This document shows positions 48,701 to 58,559 of a stretch of DNA of 64,000 nt, piece by piece. The stretch's first letter is position 1; each line of letters begins with the position of its first letter. Origin of the DNA: Nephrocerus scutellatus (lineage: Eukaryota; Arthropoda; Insecta; Diptera; Pipunculidae); assembly GCA_947095585.1 (NCBI GenBank), contig OX352762.1, forward strand, positions 31,720,669 to 31,784,668, in the 5' to 3' direction. The position numbers were made by a program, and so were the translations under genes. A model generated the notes under the pieces. That model was not told the DNA's origin. It did no database searches and saw only the letters and a program-made list of their open reading frames with translations.

Positions 48701-49120
48701 CAGCAAGAGCAAGGGAGACAGCGGTGGCAAGGCAAATAACAGTGGGAGCGAAAGAAGAGAAAGACAGCAGCAATTTAACTGTCAATATTCCCCATTGTAG
48801 CTTATCGAAGGTGGCAACGCAAGTAAATAAAGTTGGGACGACAGCCAACGACCCCCAGAACGACGTGGTAAAGTCAACCACACCAACAACATCAACAACG
48901 AAGCCAACTACCACAACGAAGCAAACGAGCAAACGACAACGGCAATGGCAACAAGGGCATGTACAGCCACGAAGCAAACGAGAACAACGGCAAGGGCAAC
49001 AAGGGCATGTACAACCACGAAGCAAACGAGGGCAACGGCAAGGAGAACAAGGGCAAGGAAGAGCCCTGTGCACCACACACTTTTTAAGAACAAAATGAAG
49101 CGGTCAGGAGAAGCCATCGT
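45703..49120 (+). pseudogene. Gypsy copy B pol (protease, RT, RNase H, integrase)
   Basis: Protease 45,703-46,041, with the active site changed to ETGA and VILGLYFL downstream. RT 46,148-46,672 with PIFLVKKKTGKWRPCVDY, SLDLKNGYWQIPM and FTYLDDIVV (catalytic YLDD intact), then a frameshift. Thumb 46,716-46,920. RNase H 47,035-47,300 with LQTDASDYGLGVV. Integrase zinc-binding part 47,540-47,745, whose last cysteine pair is damaged. The integrase catalytic core is deleted; the frame resumes at 47,820 with TPYTPQENPTERTNRTIK and ends near 48,398. A Lys/Ser/Gln-rich repetitive tract follows to about 49,075. The same core deletion exists in copy A. The element cannot integrate by its own enzyme. 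Confidence 0.92.
48915..49070 (+). repeat. 48-54-bp tandem repeat downstream of pol
   Basis: About three units, each containing ACGAAGCAAACGAG and, in most, AACAAGGGCATGTACA, start at about 48,915, 48,969 and 49,017. The tract is absent from copy A, whose similarity stops at the start of it. Confidence 0.8.
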
Positions 49121-49134
49121 CACACTTCTCGAGT

Positions 49135-49149
49135 GAAGTAAAGGGGGGG
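49135..49149 (+). promoter_or_regulatory. Gypsy polypurine tract
   Basis: GAAGTAAAGGGGGGG, a purine run directly ahead of the LTR, is where plus-strand DNA synthesis is normally primed. Confidence 0.7.
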
Positions 49150-49327
49150 TTTAAGGACTATTTTGGCTACACCCAAAATCATCCTTCCATTATCAGCGGC
49201 TCAGCGGTCCAGAGCATCACAAATATATATTTTATATAAACAAATTGTTATTTGAAAATATTTTCTTTTTTTTGCACACTCTGGTTTTTGGCGTAGCTAC
49301 CCTGTACTCTAAGAACATTTTTAACGG

Positions 49328-49397
49328 GGTTTTGCTGCAATAGCACTACACCGATAATGCATAGAAACACTCAGGGCAACACACAGTGTAAATTACA
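49328..49397 (-). repeat. 70-bp fragment of the BEL LTR
   Basis: Nearly identical (about 69 of 70 bases by eye) to 43,304-43,373, the first 70 bp of the BEL LTR, in the same orientation. It ends at the same base as the full LTR. The rest of the LTR is missing. Confidence 0.85.
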
Positions 49398-49643
49398 TAT
49401 TTACACGAGTGAATGCCGCAGAGTTGCAAGGCGTAAAAAAATATAACAACATTAAGAATATTATATGAAATTTATAATACGCATGTACAACAACAAAATT
49501 ATGATATTTACAAAAACATAAAATACATAAAATTATGTAAATAACAAAACAAAATAACATGGTCATTGGGTTCAACATGCAGGCACACGGCATAGGAAGA
49601 AGTGGATTGCACGCGTGCTGGACCAAAGGTACCGTTAACTTAG

Positions 49644-49673
49644 TATAAAGGAAGGCTGCTGACCGGTCAGCAG
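49644..49673 (+). promoter_or_regulatory. LTR core promoter with perfect palindrome
   Basis: A TATAAAG box at 49,644-49,650 is followed six bases later by the perfect 18-bp palindrome CTGCTGACCGGTCAGCAG (49,656-49,673). It includes TCAG at 49,667-49,670, about 23-26 bp downstream of the TATA box, the usual arthropod initiator position. Function is inferred from position only. Confidence 0.6.
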
Positions 49674-49735
49674 ACCGTCGCAAAGTACACATCTGGCTTA
49701 GTCGGAAATTTTATTCATATTTTAATATATATATA

Positions 49736-50525
49736 GCTTACAGTTTACCCTTGGTAAGGGGTTTTAAGTACTATTAGTTTATCATTAGTCTATATATAGC
49801 ATATAGCTTCCCCCCACCCGCGGTAAGGGGTTATATGCTATTATTAATATCATTATCATAGCTTGTATACAGTTTGAAATTTCCCCTCACCCGTGGTAAG
49901 GGGTTTCAAACTATCGCCTATTCCGCTTATAGGAGGCAGGGACTTAGTCTCTCCAGTCTTGTACACATTCTGTAGCTTCCCACCACCCGTGGTAAGGAGT
50001 TAAAGACTATTGATCTATTTCGCTTATAGGGGGCAGAGACTTAGTCTCTCCAGTTGTGATTTGGCCAGCTACTTCTTGTAAATTTGATATGGTTTGTAAC
50101 TTCCCCCCACCCGTGGTAAGGGATTACAAGTCCACAGTTTGATTCCGCTTATAGGTCTCTCCAGTTCTGGTTTGGATAGATATACTTATACTCTTTGCAC
50201 GACTAGTTTAGACATAACTTACAGCTTCACCCCACTCGTGGTAAGGGGCTGTTAGTTATTATCATTAGTATTGCACTTAGTCTAAACATAGCATATAGCT
50301 TCCCCCCACCCGCGGTAAGCGGTTATATGCTATTATCAATATCATTATCATAGTTTGTATACAGTTTGCAACTTCCCCCCACCCGTGGTAAGGGGTTGCA
50401 AACTATCTTCTATTCCGCTTATAGGGGGCAGAGACTTAGTCTCTCCAGTTGTGATTTGGCCAGCTACATCTTGTAGATTTTATAGGGTTTGTAACTTCCC
50501 CCCACCCGTGGTAAGGGGTTACAAG
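49736..50525 (+). repeat. Tandem array of nine hairpins with covarying stems
   Basis: Nine copies of a core CCCC..ACC-CGY-GGT-AA-GGGG lie in 790 bp. Outer stems: 49,796-49,841 ATAGCATATA (10 bp); 49,871-49,912 AGTTTGAAA (9 bp); 50,094-50,129 TTGTAA (6 bp); 50,214-50,259 ATAACTTACAGC (12 bp, one mismatch); 50,288-50,333 ATAGCATATA; 50,363-50,404 AGTTTGCAAC (10 bp); 50,489-50,524 TTGTAAC (7 bp). Two more (about 49,737 and 49,971) have decayed stems. The spacers share TTCCGCTTATAGGGGGCAGA and GACTTAGTCTCTCCAGT. The array has a higher-order period of 492 bp (49,796 to 50,288; 49,871 to 50,363). Confidence 0.9.
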
Positions 50526-50845
50526 TCCACAGTTCTATTCCGCTTAAAGGGGTCAGAGACTTAGTTTCTCCAGTTTTTGATTGGGCAGTTATCATACTTA
50601 GCACGACCCTTTTCAGGGAATGCACCTTGCGATGCAGTGACGTCGACTCAATAACCAACACGAAAGAATAGTAAGAATATATATATATAGCAATAAATCC
50701 TGTAGGAATCTGTAAAGATAAAACCAACGTTAAGATAAGCAATAAAATAAAACTAACAAGAAAAAAAATACAAATGGTCTATGTAATTTATGCAACGAAC
50801 CTCGCGGATCCGCTGAGCATACCCCAGCTATAAAACTTCGTTACA

Positions 50846-51170
50846 GGACTTGGTGGCGGTGCCCTCTTTAGAAGGAAGGGCTTCCAAAGTTTTGAGCTAT
50901 TTTTTGAAAAATTCATTTTTCTCGGTGGTTTGATGGTTAGGGGGTTATTTGGTATAAAAAATCTTATAAAAAATAGTTCAAGTAAGAGCCAAAAACTGAC
51001 TTTCTCATAAAAGTTTATCGGGGGAAGTGTTTTAGAGTGGGATGGCGTAAATATTGGTACCATATGAAAGGTGAATATATTTATGAGCGTGGCCTTATTT
51101 GAACGGAAGGTTGATCAAGTTGTATTTGGTTCATGTGGTATTTCATTTTCATTTATTTATAATCATAGGT
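50846..51170. repeat. Relative of the foldback-like unit
   Basis: It shares wording with 750-1,030 and 1,325-1,510: TTAGGGGGTTATTTGGTA, GCGTAAATATTGGTACCA and ACGGAAGGTTGATCAA. It is a single decayed copy without the 84-bp array. Confidence 0.5.
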
Positions 51171-51399
51171 ATGAGTACAAAAGACTGAGTATTATAGTGT
51201 ACACAATTTTTAGCTAATAAATTCAAGTATAAAACTGTGATAACAAACTTAAAATAATAATACATATGAAAAGTCAAGAATTGTATAATCGATAATGTAG
51301 AAGAAATGTAAAGGTTGAAAACAGACTAAAATAAAGAAAGTATATGAACAAAAGTAAAGAGAAGATAAGTAAAGGATGAAGTAATAGCAAGCAGGATTC

Positions 51400-51930
51400 A
51401 TGGGGGGAATTATTGCAAATTATAATGATCGTAGATAGCCCTCCGGAAGCGCGATCCGTTAGCTATTAATTTTAGAGAAGGCGGCAATGAGTTCCACAGT
51501 CGGGTGGCATGAACGAGGAAGTGCCTTGAGGAATTAAGAAAATTATATTTCGGTATAATAAGAGTGATATTCCTGGATGATCGGGCAAATCGCAGTTTAT
51601 TGTATAAGTACGCCGAGGTACGTGCTACGATGATATCATGTACAGTTTCTGACATCTAGAAGCCGCCTTAGAGGGCAACCGAAAACGTTATTGAACAGGT
51701 GATCGTATCTACGAGGTTTATACACGTATCGAATCGCTCATTACAGGCCACCAACCGCTTATGTTCCGAGTGGTAGTCAAGTTTGCTATAGATTACGTCT
51801 ACAAAGAGAATATTAGGTAAAATTAAATATTTCACCAGCATGTGTCTAGTTTCCAATGGTGTAAAATCACTAGTTAGCCATAACTTGCGCAATATACCAT
51901 ATATGCAACCGACAATAAAGTTAATCAAAT
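51400..51930 (-). pseudogene. LINE C-terminal fragment (jockey/CR1-like)
   Basis: Minus strand: 51,928-51,668 and 51,655-51,410 form one broken frame. It contains RTSAYLYNKLRFARSSRN, then FLVHATRLWNSLPPSL, the conserved post-RT end of jockey/CR1-type LINEs (compare MWNQLVNSVFP in the LINE at 37,400). There is no RT core. Its upstream end (51,907-51,930) is already part of the inverted repeat. The region 51,171-51,400 holds nothing recognised. Confidence 0.75.
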
Positions 51931-52349
51931 GAAAGCTGCAAGTTTTTCATGGGCATGGGCACACTATAAAATACTACGCTCTCAATTAATTAATATTTTT
52001 CAATTCAATAGCATGTGAAATAACAAAAAATTGAAAAATGGTTAAAAAAAATGGTAAAAGAAACAGTGGTTCTTTTTTAATACAATGGTGAATTCCAAAA
52101 TTTTAAGGGAATAAGCTGTATTTTTATGAAACATTAACCACAGTTAATGCAATATACAGATTTCGAAGTAAAATATACTAGACATAAAAAAGAACAAGTA
52201 CACTTGAATGTTTAATAATTACATTTCAGGTTTGTGCACATGAAAAATTCAGCATACCATACTACTACTTTGGAACTAGAAATGATGGCATAGATGGCAT
52301 AACTGCAACTGATGTTGTCGATTGATTAATTGTTGTCTTCATCTCGTAC

Positions 52350-53290
52350 GTCAATGCAAGGAAATGCAATTTCTGCAGTCTCTAGTAGCACGAACCTGGG
52401 TTGCGATGGTGAATATGGAATCGTCAGCAAACGAAGCTAATATTAATATCGCGTTGTGATCGCTATCATACGGCAATAGCGGGATCTTATTCTCGTTGAC
52501 CGTTTCTATTTGCAGTCGAGCATCTGCAATACACAAATCTAAATATGAGTTTCCGGAAGGGTAACTTGGTTTCACCGGGCTATATAATTTCAATTTATGT
52601 TTGACCTGGTTGTCATCAACAAATTGCTTAAGAAAGTTGCCTCTTACATTCGCTGTTGAGTCCAACCAAGCCTGATGTTTCGCGTATAGGTTTCCAGCTA
52701 GGATGAAATAGTATCTATATATCTAATCCTAGTTTCTCAAGCTCGACGTTAAACTGATTATCTGCAGGAGACAAGACAACTATTATTCCGAAGTTGCAGC
52801 GAAATAATAGTCGTCTCTAGAGAGTTAAAGTTTGCAACATCACTCCTATAATTTGATTTAAAACTTAGTTGTTTTCGGATCAGCACTGCTGTTCCACCAC
52901 ATCGAATCGCGTTCTTTCTGTCCGTCCGTGTAAAGTCGCAGTTTTTTAATTCTATTTTATGTCTTGCGTTAAGCTTTGTATCGTTTAGAAGGAGTCGTCT
53001 GGAGACCGAGATTATGGTGTTGACATTTAAAGCAGCTATTCTGAGTGCCCCGCATCTAAGTTCAGACATTCAAAAGACCACGAAACAAATTCAAAATAGT
53101 GTTTAGCTTTGATCTGCTACATCTTTGGCAAGAGTGTTTATTCTCCAAATTTTCATTTGGAGAATTAGAAACCGTATATGTGCCAATATTATTTCGCGCT
53201 ATGTCAGCAAATAAAACTCCCGTTCTCACGATATTTTCAATAGTATTAGTCTTTTGAGTGGCATTTTGTTTAGCCACTCGCTTTTTGGCT
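52350..53290 (-). pseudogene. Jockey-clade LINE endonuclease fragment (left arm)
   Basis: Minus strand: 53,277-53,062 is the end of an ORF1-like frame. 53,069-52,758 starts an APE-type endonuclease (LRIAALNVNTIISVSRRLLL, TKLNARHKIELKNCDFTR, GGTAVLIRK). 52,665-52,351 continues it (SYLDLCIADARLQ, LPYDSDHNAILI, with the S-D-H catalytic motif). A stop or frame break separates the two halves. The mirror copy is at 62,175-63,330. Confidence 0.85.
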
Positions 53291-53704
53291 AGTAGTCGGT
53301 CATTGAGGTTTTCATAGACCTCGTTAGGAAGCAGGATGTCCTGCTTCTCCTTGCTGCTCCTTGCCTGCAGCTTTGTGCACCTTGCACTCTCCCGGACTAT
53401 GCAACGTTTGGAACTTAACGCACCTGAACTCCATATTGCAATTTAATTTTTTTTCCTTTTCGATATAAGTGCAGAATTCAGTCTTTGTCTCATTTAGTAT
53501 GCCTTTCCACTTGTCTAAATTTTTACTTTCTGTAACATTTAATACTAATTTGTTTTTGTTAATGTTTTTTTTAACTAAATTGCCCCTTTCCTATTGTTCC
53601 ATCATAAATTAAATTAAGCTGTCTGCTGCCTTCCTTGAATATATTAATTGGTGGTGTTTTATTTTTTGTGCTCACTGTTTTGTCTGCGTTTTTTTGTGAT
53701 TTTT

Positions 53705-54175
53705 AAATTCTTTATATTAACTTCGCGTGCCCGTGGCTGGCTAACTGGCTGGCTGGTGGGCAGAATCTTGTGATCAATTTTTAAACCATACAAATTTTAT
53801 GAAAAAAGTACCCAATTTTCTTTAAGTTTTATACGCATGTATATCTCCGATTAACAACACTTTTTGTAAAAATTTTGTAGCGAACGGGCCCCGGGGTCGG
53901 GGGGCACCCATACAAATTGTTTATAAAATTTACCCGATTTTCTTCAAATTTTATATGCATGTGTATCTCCGATGGACAACACTTTTTGTAAAAAATTTTA
54001 TAAAATCAATTACCCGATTTTCTTAAAATTTTATATGCATGTGTATCTCCTATAGACAACACTTTTTGTAAAAATTTGTTAGTGAAATGGCCCCGGGGTC
54101 GGGGGGCTCTCTAACAAAAATTTTAAAAAATATACCCAATCATCGATAGTGACTCTCCTCCCTCCGAAGGAGACG
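53705..54175 (-). repeat. Dispersed ~120-bp-repeat element, left-arm copy
   Basis: Reverse orientation. It ends with AATTCTTTATATTAAC near 53,710, then a short GGCTGGCTAACTGGCTGGCT run and GATCAATTTTTAAACC. Three units follow, with landmarks GCATGTATATCTCCGAT, GCATGTGTATCTCCGAT and GCATGTGTATCTCCTAT. Mirror copy at 61,430-61,860. Confidence 0.8.
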
Positions 54176-54289
54176 TCAAAGACATTTTGTTTTTTTTTTC
54201 AGTTATTTTAGACACTATTGTTTCGAGAAAATTTTTGTGCTTTAATAATTTAATGTATTTCCACGCGACCACAAACGAATGAAACATAT

Positions 54290-54450
54290 CGATGTAAAGT
54301 ACAATTTCATTTGAGAAGCTGCCGCCAACAAGGAAATCAAGTTGCAATACATCTCAAACAACGATTCAGTTGCGGATATGATGACAAAAGGACCCGGTAG
54401 AATATTGTTTCAGAAACATCGTGAAAGTTTAAATTTATACTTTCGTTGAT
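54290..54450 (+). pseudogene. Ty1/copia RNase H tail (left arm)
   Basis: The plus frame reads HIDVKYNFI, a stop where an R-E pair is usual, then EIKLQYISNNDSVADMMTKG and a final ESLNLYFR. This is the characteristic C-terminus of copia-type RNase H (KHIDVKYHFIRE...VADMLTK). It is only about 55 codons long. Mirror copy at 61,140-61,310 on the minus strand. Confidence 0.85.
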
Positions 54451-54534
54451 TAATTTTTGGTTTTGATTTTATTAAATTAAACTTTTAACGTAGAGTTCTT
54501 AACTAAAATTGAATTGTGTTAACGGATCAAATTA

Positions 54535-54880
54535 AAGCCGTATTTTATTTGCCGAGGAACAACAACAATTGCTTCTTTGGAATTGTGAAAACCTGCTGTT
54601 TGGCTGGTTTTGACATTCAAATTCCGAAATCGCTCGGCAAATAAAATGCAGCTTAAGAGGCGGTGACAGAATATTAATTTGTCACTTGCTCAATACAATA
54701 ATAGCTGTATTTTATTGCCGAGGAATAAGGAATTCGAATGACAACACCAGCCAAACAGCAGGTATTCTTATTCCAAAGAAGGAATAAGATAGTGCAATTG
54801 TTGTTGTAATTTCTTATTCCTCGGCAAATAAATGCAGCTAATAGCTGTATTTTATTTGAATTCGAATTGAAAACCTGCTT
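54535..54880. repeat. Two head-to-head MITE copies (left arm)
   Basis: Copy a (about 54,535-54,660) and copy b (about 54,700-54,848) have inverted termini of the type AGCTGTATTTTATTTGCC. They are in opposite orientation to each other, judged by the position of AGCCAAACAGCAGG. A third partial end follows at about 54,850. The same family is at 46-195. Confidence 0.75.
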
Positions 54881-55650
54881 TTTTTGAAACTTTGCACATA
54901 TGCGTATTTGGAAAAATTTGGAGCCCCTCGGGCCTCGGGCCTCAGGGCTTTAAATGAAATTACCTAGTTTGTAGCTTAAGCCGCAGAGCGCTGCTTACAA
55001 GTTAGCATCTCATTTATTGTCACAGATTGGGTTACTTGCTTTAAGTTTAACAATTTTCGTAATGTTAAGTGTTGATATCAGTAATTAATTAATTTATTTG
55101 CCTGCTGGCTGCATAGCTCTTGGGTGTGAGACTGTCCGTAACGCAAATCCAACTATTTCTGTATCATTCCGAAGCTCATCTCAGCTTCTGGAATCATCTG
55201 TAACACTTCATCTGCCTTGTACCCCTTCCATTGACCGCAGCACAAAACTAGACTTTGAAATTTTCAAATGCAGTCTCGCCATCGAATGCATGAGGATTCA
55301 AAATTGTTGTTGACAGTGGATAACCCACTACCCATCGTTGTAGGAGCACTACCGGTAATTTTTGGCAGAAAAAGAAGAAAATTTATTATTTAGGCTCACT
55401 TTTGGTCCCATAAAAAGCTGAGAAATAAGGTCCATCTGTACAGAGATCCGCAGTGTACAGATAAGGCAAGCTAGTGGACGCCAGGTATCCAGATACATCA
55501 TTTCACACTGGGCCTTATCATCGACACTGGTCGTATGATACCTTAAACACAGCAGATACCGGTTAGAAGACGAACAGCATTAAAAAAGGCATCAATTGCT
55601 AGATCGCCTACAATATTCGTTGCTGTTATTGTGCAGCTGTATTTTTCATA
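54881..55650. other. Unassigned part of the left arm
   Basis: Non-coding, and mirrored at about 59,890-60,665. It contains GGGCCTCGGGCCTC and the segment with TGGGACCAAAAGTGAGC (as read on the mirror arm), probably the 3' part of the neighbouring LINE. No protein motif recognised. Confidence 0.4.
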
Positions 55651-56990
55651 ACTTTTAAGTGATGGAAGTGATCGGGCCTAAGGGGCTCCGAATAAAAGCC
55701 GTGCTAGAAAACCTAAACATTTCGCAGCATTTATGGCGACGGTAAATATGTAGTCATTCCAACGAAGCATTGCGATAACGCACATACTGAGAATTGCGAG
55801 ATTTTTAGTTTCCTCGATGCAAGTGCCATTCATGGATAATGGCATGGGATTTAGGATTCGCTTAGACGACAGGAGACAGCATTGGGTTTTGGAAGCGTTA
55901 AATTCTACTCGATTGACTGTCTAGGTCAGAATCAAACGTGCATGTTTGAGTTCCACATGAGAATTGGAGGGACGTTCCTCAAACTTATATGAGAAGCTGA
56001 GAGTGCTGTCGGCAGCGATATAGTGAATTGGTTTGGAAGTCACAGATAATAGATCATTTATAAAAATGAGGAAGAGTGTCGGAGACAAAACAGAGCCCTG
56101 GGGAACACTAAGTAAGTAATGAAGTTTAGACTTGAAACCGTCCAATACAACTCAAATTGAGTGATCCAAAAGATAGCTTCTAATCCAGTGAAGCAGTTTA
56201 TCTTCGACTCCATAAGCACGCATTTTGGACAAAACTCTGTCAAATGCCTTATCGAGTGCAACAGCTTTGCTTTCTCCAAATTGATGCAAAGACCGGTTCC
56301 ACTGTTCGGTGAGATATACCATCAAATCACCAGTAGAACGTTGCCCACAAAATCCATACTACCGCACTAAGGATTCCGTTGGTTTCAAGATATTTTTTGA
56401 GCTGAAAATTGATCAGCGTTTACATGACCTTGGTAAGATTGGATGTAAGTGCAATGGGTCAGTACGAAGAAGGAGACGACGGCTTCCTTTTTTTGGGTAT
56501 GGGCTGGACAAAGGCTGTTTTCCTACTTCTCGGGAAGAGTCCAGAAGAATAGGACAGATTGAAAAGCTTACGCAATGGTAATGCCAGCTTGGAAGGACAC
56601 CTCTTCAGAACTATTGGGGAAATATCATATGGCCCACCGGATTTGTGAGTGTTGAGATCGTTTAAAACTCTAGAAATTGCACGAGTACGAATGAATATCT
56701 ATCCCATAGAGTGTTTAATACTCTGAGGGTCAGGAGGCAGCATTGCACAATCTGGAAGCGTGGAGCTAGTTGTGAAATGCACAGCAAACATATTGGCCTT
56801 TTCTAAAGAGCTGACAACTGGAATGTCATTAAAAATGAGTGTTGGACTCGACGACAAGGCTGTCTTTTTAATTATTTTCACGAATTACCAAGAATTGTTA
56901 CTACCTTTGGGACATTGTAGTATTTTTTGCCTCAATTTTTGGTTGTAGGCGAATTTGACTCGCCGAAGATGGTCATTGCAATCATTTATG
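55650..56990 (-). pseudogene. Jockey-like LINE RT fragment (left arm)
   Basis: Minus strand, many frame breaks: the pre-RT segment (IKKTALSSSPTLIFNDIP), then the PRSRKTAFVQPIPKK box, KVM.TLINFQLKKYLE, and 56,145-55,921 with PQGSVLSPTLFLIFINDLLS and YIAADSTLSF, where the catalytic YADD is damaged. It is mirrored at 58,500-59,900. Same family as 6,932-7,360. Confidence 0.85.
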
Positions 56991-56999
56991 ACACGTTTA

Positions 57000-57780
57000 A
57001 ATGATAGTCGTGCAGTGCTTACCACTAATAAAAATCTCCAAATCATCCCCATAACCAATGGCGATGTAGCCTGATCTGTGAAGATCGACTAGAAGATTGT
57101 CAATGACTAGTGATTATAGATGTGGAGAAAGCACTCCTCCTTGGAGATATCCCTTAACTGCAGCCATGGGCAGAGACACTCTCCCCGAGGAGAAAATAAT
57201 ATCTAGACTTACAAGCAATGGTCCGTATCCAATGATTGGTGGAGTCTTTGATACCTCTGCTCCTGATTGCCATTGCAAAAGTGTCGTAGCCTGTGTTATC
57301 TAAAGCGCCCTCAACAACGAGGAAGGCACACAGGACCACTTCCTTGGAACGAAAAGTTATTTTTATCTTTTTTACAAGATAAAGAAGGGCACCTTCTTTG
57401 CTTTTGCCTTTCCTGTACGCAAAATGACTTGAGTGCAGAGGGGTAAACAATTCTAACCGGCCTCTAAATGAACATCAATAAGTCTACATGGTTTTAAGGA
57501 TGAATGATGTTAGACTTATAGGTCTGTATGATTTAGGCATCTCACTGGGCCTATTGTCTGGTTTGGGGATAAATATCACATTTACCTGTCTCCAGATAGT
57601 AGGAATGTACCCCCAGTTGTAGCTGGCTCTAAATAAAGCAATCATACCCGGTAGGATGAGATCGATTGCCTTCTGCAGAAGTGCTCGAAAGATCCCATCA
57701 CCGTTAGGAGCTTTGAGAGGTTTAAAAGAGCCTACTACCCATTTAACCTTAACCGGGCTGAAGATTTTACCGGACAAACT
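57000..57780 (-). pseudogene. R1-like LINE reverse transcriptase
   Basis: Minus strand from 57,777: FKPLKAPNGDGIFRALLQKA, LPGMIALFRASY, FIPKPDNRPSEMPKSYRPI; from 57,450: PLHSSHFAYRKGKSKEGALL and VVEGALDNTGYDTF; then QGGVLSP and GYIAIGYGDDLEIFISG near 57,050, the RT active site as YGDD. The motif order is that of R1/LOA-type elements. The segment 57,158-57,000 is also the inner end of the inverted repeat, while 57,159-57,780 lies in the spacer, so the right arm holds only the active-site part. Confidence 0.8.
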
Positions 57781-58343
57781 ACTTACCTTACTAGTAATAC
57801 AGAGCCTTTGGTCAGATGCGTTCGGGTACGTGTATGATGCACGAGTAGAAGAACCTGGGAAATAAACCTGGAATAGGGTTTTGATTGCATCCTCACGGTC
57901 CGACGTGTAGGTGCCATTGGTCTTTTACTTTTTTTTACATAGTTAAAGGAAGTATAGTAATAATAATAATGACAATTTTCGAACTCGGGATTTTTGCAGA
58001 TTTACCCATTACCGTATGTCCTGAGTCAGAAAAAGCGAAAATAAAAAAATCTCCGTCTGTCTGTGTCTACTCTCCAGCCCAGACGGCTGAACTTATCGAG
58101 ATAAAAATGCATATTTAACCTTTTTACATAAATTGTGAGGGGCCAGATGATTTTGAAGAAAATCGGACCATCGGAAGTGACATTTCACTTAAACAATTTT
58201 TCGAGTTTTTGCAAATAACTCAAAAAGTATACATACACTTAGGAGAAATCTGTAAAGTGCAAAATAAATTTAAACAAAAAACAAAACAACCCATAAAAAT
58301 TTAAATTTTTATACACTAAAGTATACACTTCCAAATTCCAAAT
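57781..58343. other. Palindrome spacer, repeat debris
   Basis: Single-copy relative to the arms. It contains the leader motif GATTTACCCATTACCGTATG and TCCTGAGTC (57,999-58,026) and ACAACCCATAAAAATTT (about 58,287) of the dispersed ~120-bp-repeat family, but almost none of its units. No gene. Confidence 0.55.
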
Positions 58344-58500
58344 GTTAAGGGATATCTCCAAGGAGGAGTGCTTTCTCCCCATCTATAATCACTAGTCATT
58401 GACAATCTTCTAGTCGATCTTCACAGATCAGGCTACATCGCCATTGGTTATGGGGATGATTTGGAGATTTTTATTAGTGGTAAGCACTGCACGACTATCA
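58344..58500 (+). pseudogene. R1-like RT active-site piece (right arm)
   Basis: Mirror of 57,000-57,158: GYLQGGVLSP, then LVIDNLLVDLHRSGYIAIGY and GDD. The upstream RT parts are absent here because the arm starts inside the element. Confidence 0.8.
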
Positions 58501-58559
58501 CTAGTATTTTCAAGGTGCTTTACTACACGTTTTAGATTGGTGCAGCATTTTAACAACAT

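Larger units (their letters stand above)
49150..50845 (+). repeat. Gypsy copy B 3' LTR, long, with nested sequence
   Basis: It runs from after the polypurine tract to CTTCGTTACA at 50,845, about 1.7 kb, although part of this is foreign (49,328-49,397). It contains a TATA box (49,644), the hairpin array (49,736-50,525) and AATAAA (50,692-50,697). Its right end matches the truncated 5' LTR. If transcription starts near 49,670 and poly(A) is added near 50,710, the array would lie in R and so in the 5' leader of the genomic RNA. The left edge is uncertain because it lacks the expected TGTAAC complement of the right end. Confidence 0.7.
51907..57158. repeat. Giant inverted repeat, left arm
   Basis: The first bases CAACCGACAATAAAG at 51,907 are the exact complement of the last bases of the window, and pairing continues inward to GATATCCCTTAAC at 57,158. 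All internal pieces occur in the right arm in reverse order and orientation. The arms differ by scattered single-base changes and indels. The left arm lacks about 110 and 230 bp present at 63,201-63,325 and 63,370-63,605, and about 75 bp near 58,500. The arm may extend left of 51,907, because the partner arm is cut by the window end. Confidence 0.95.
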
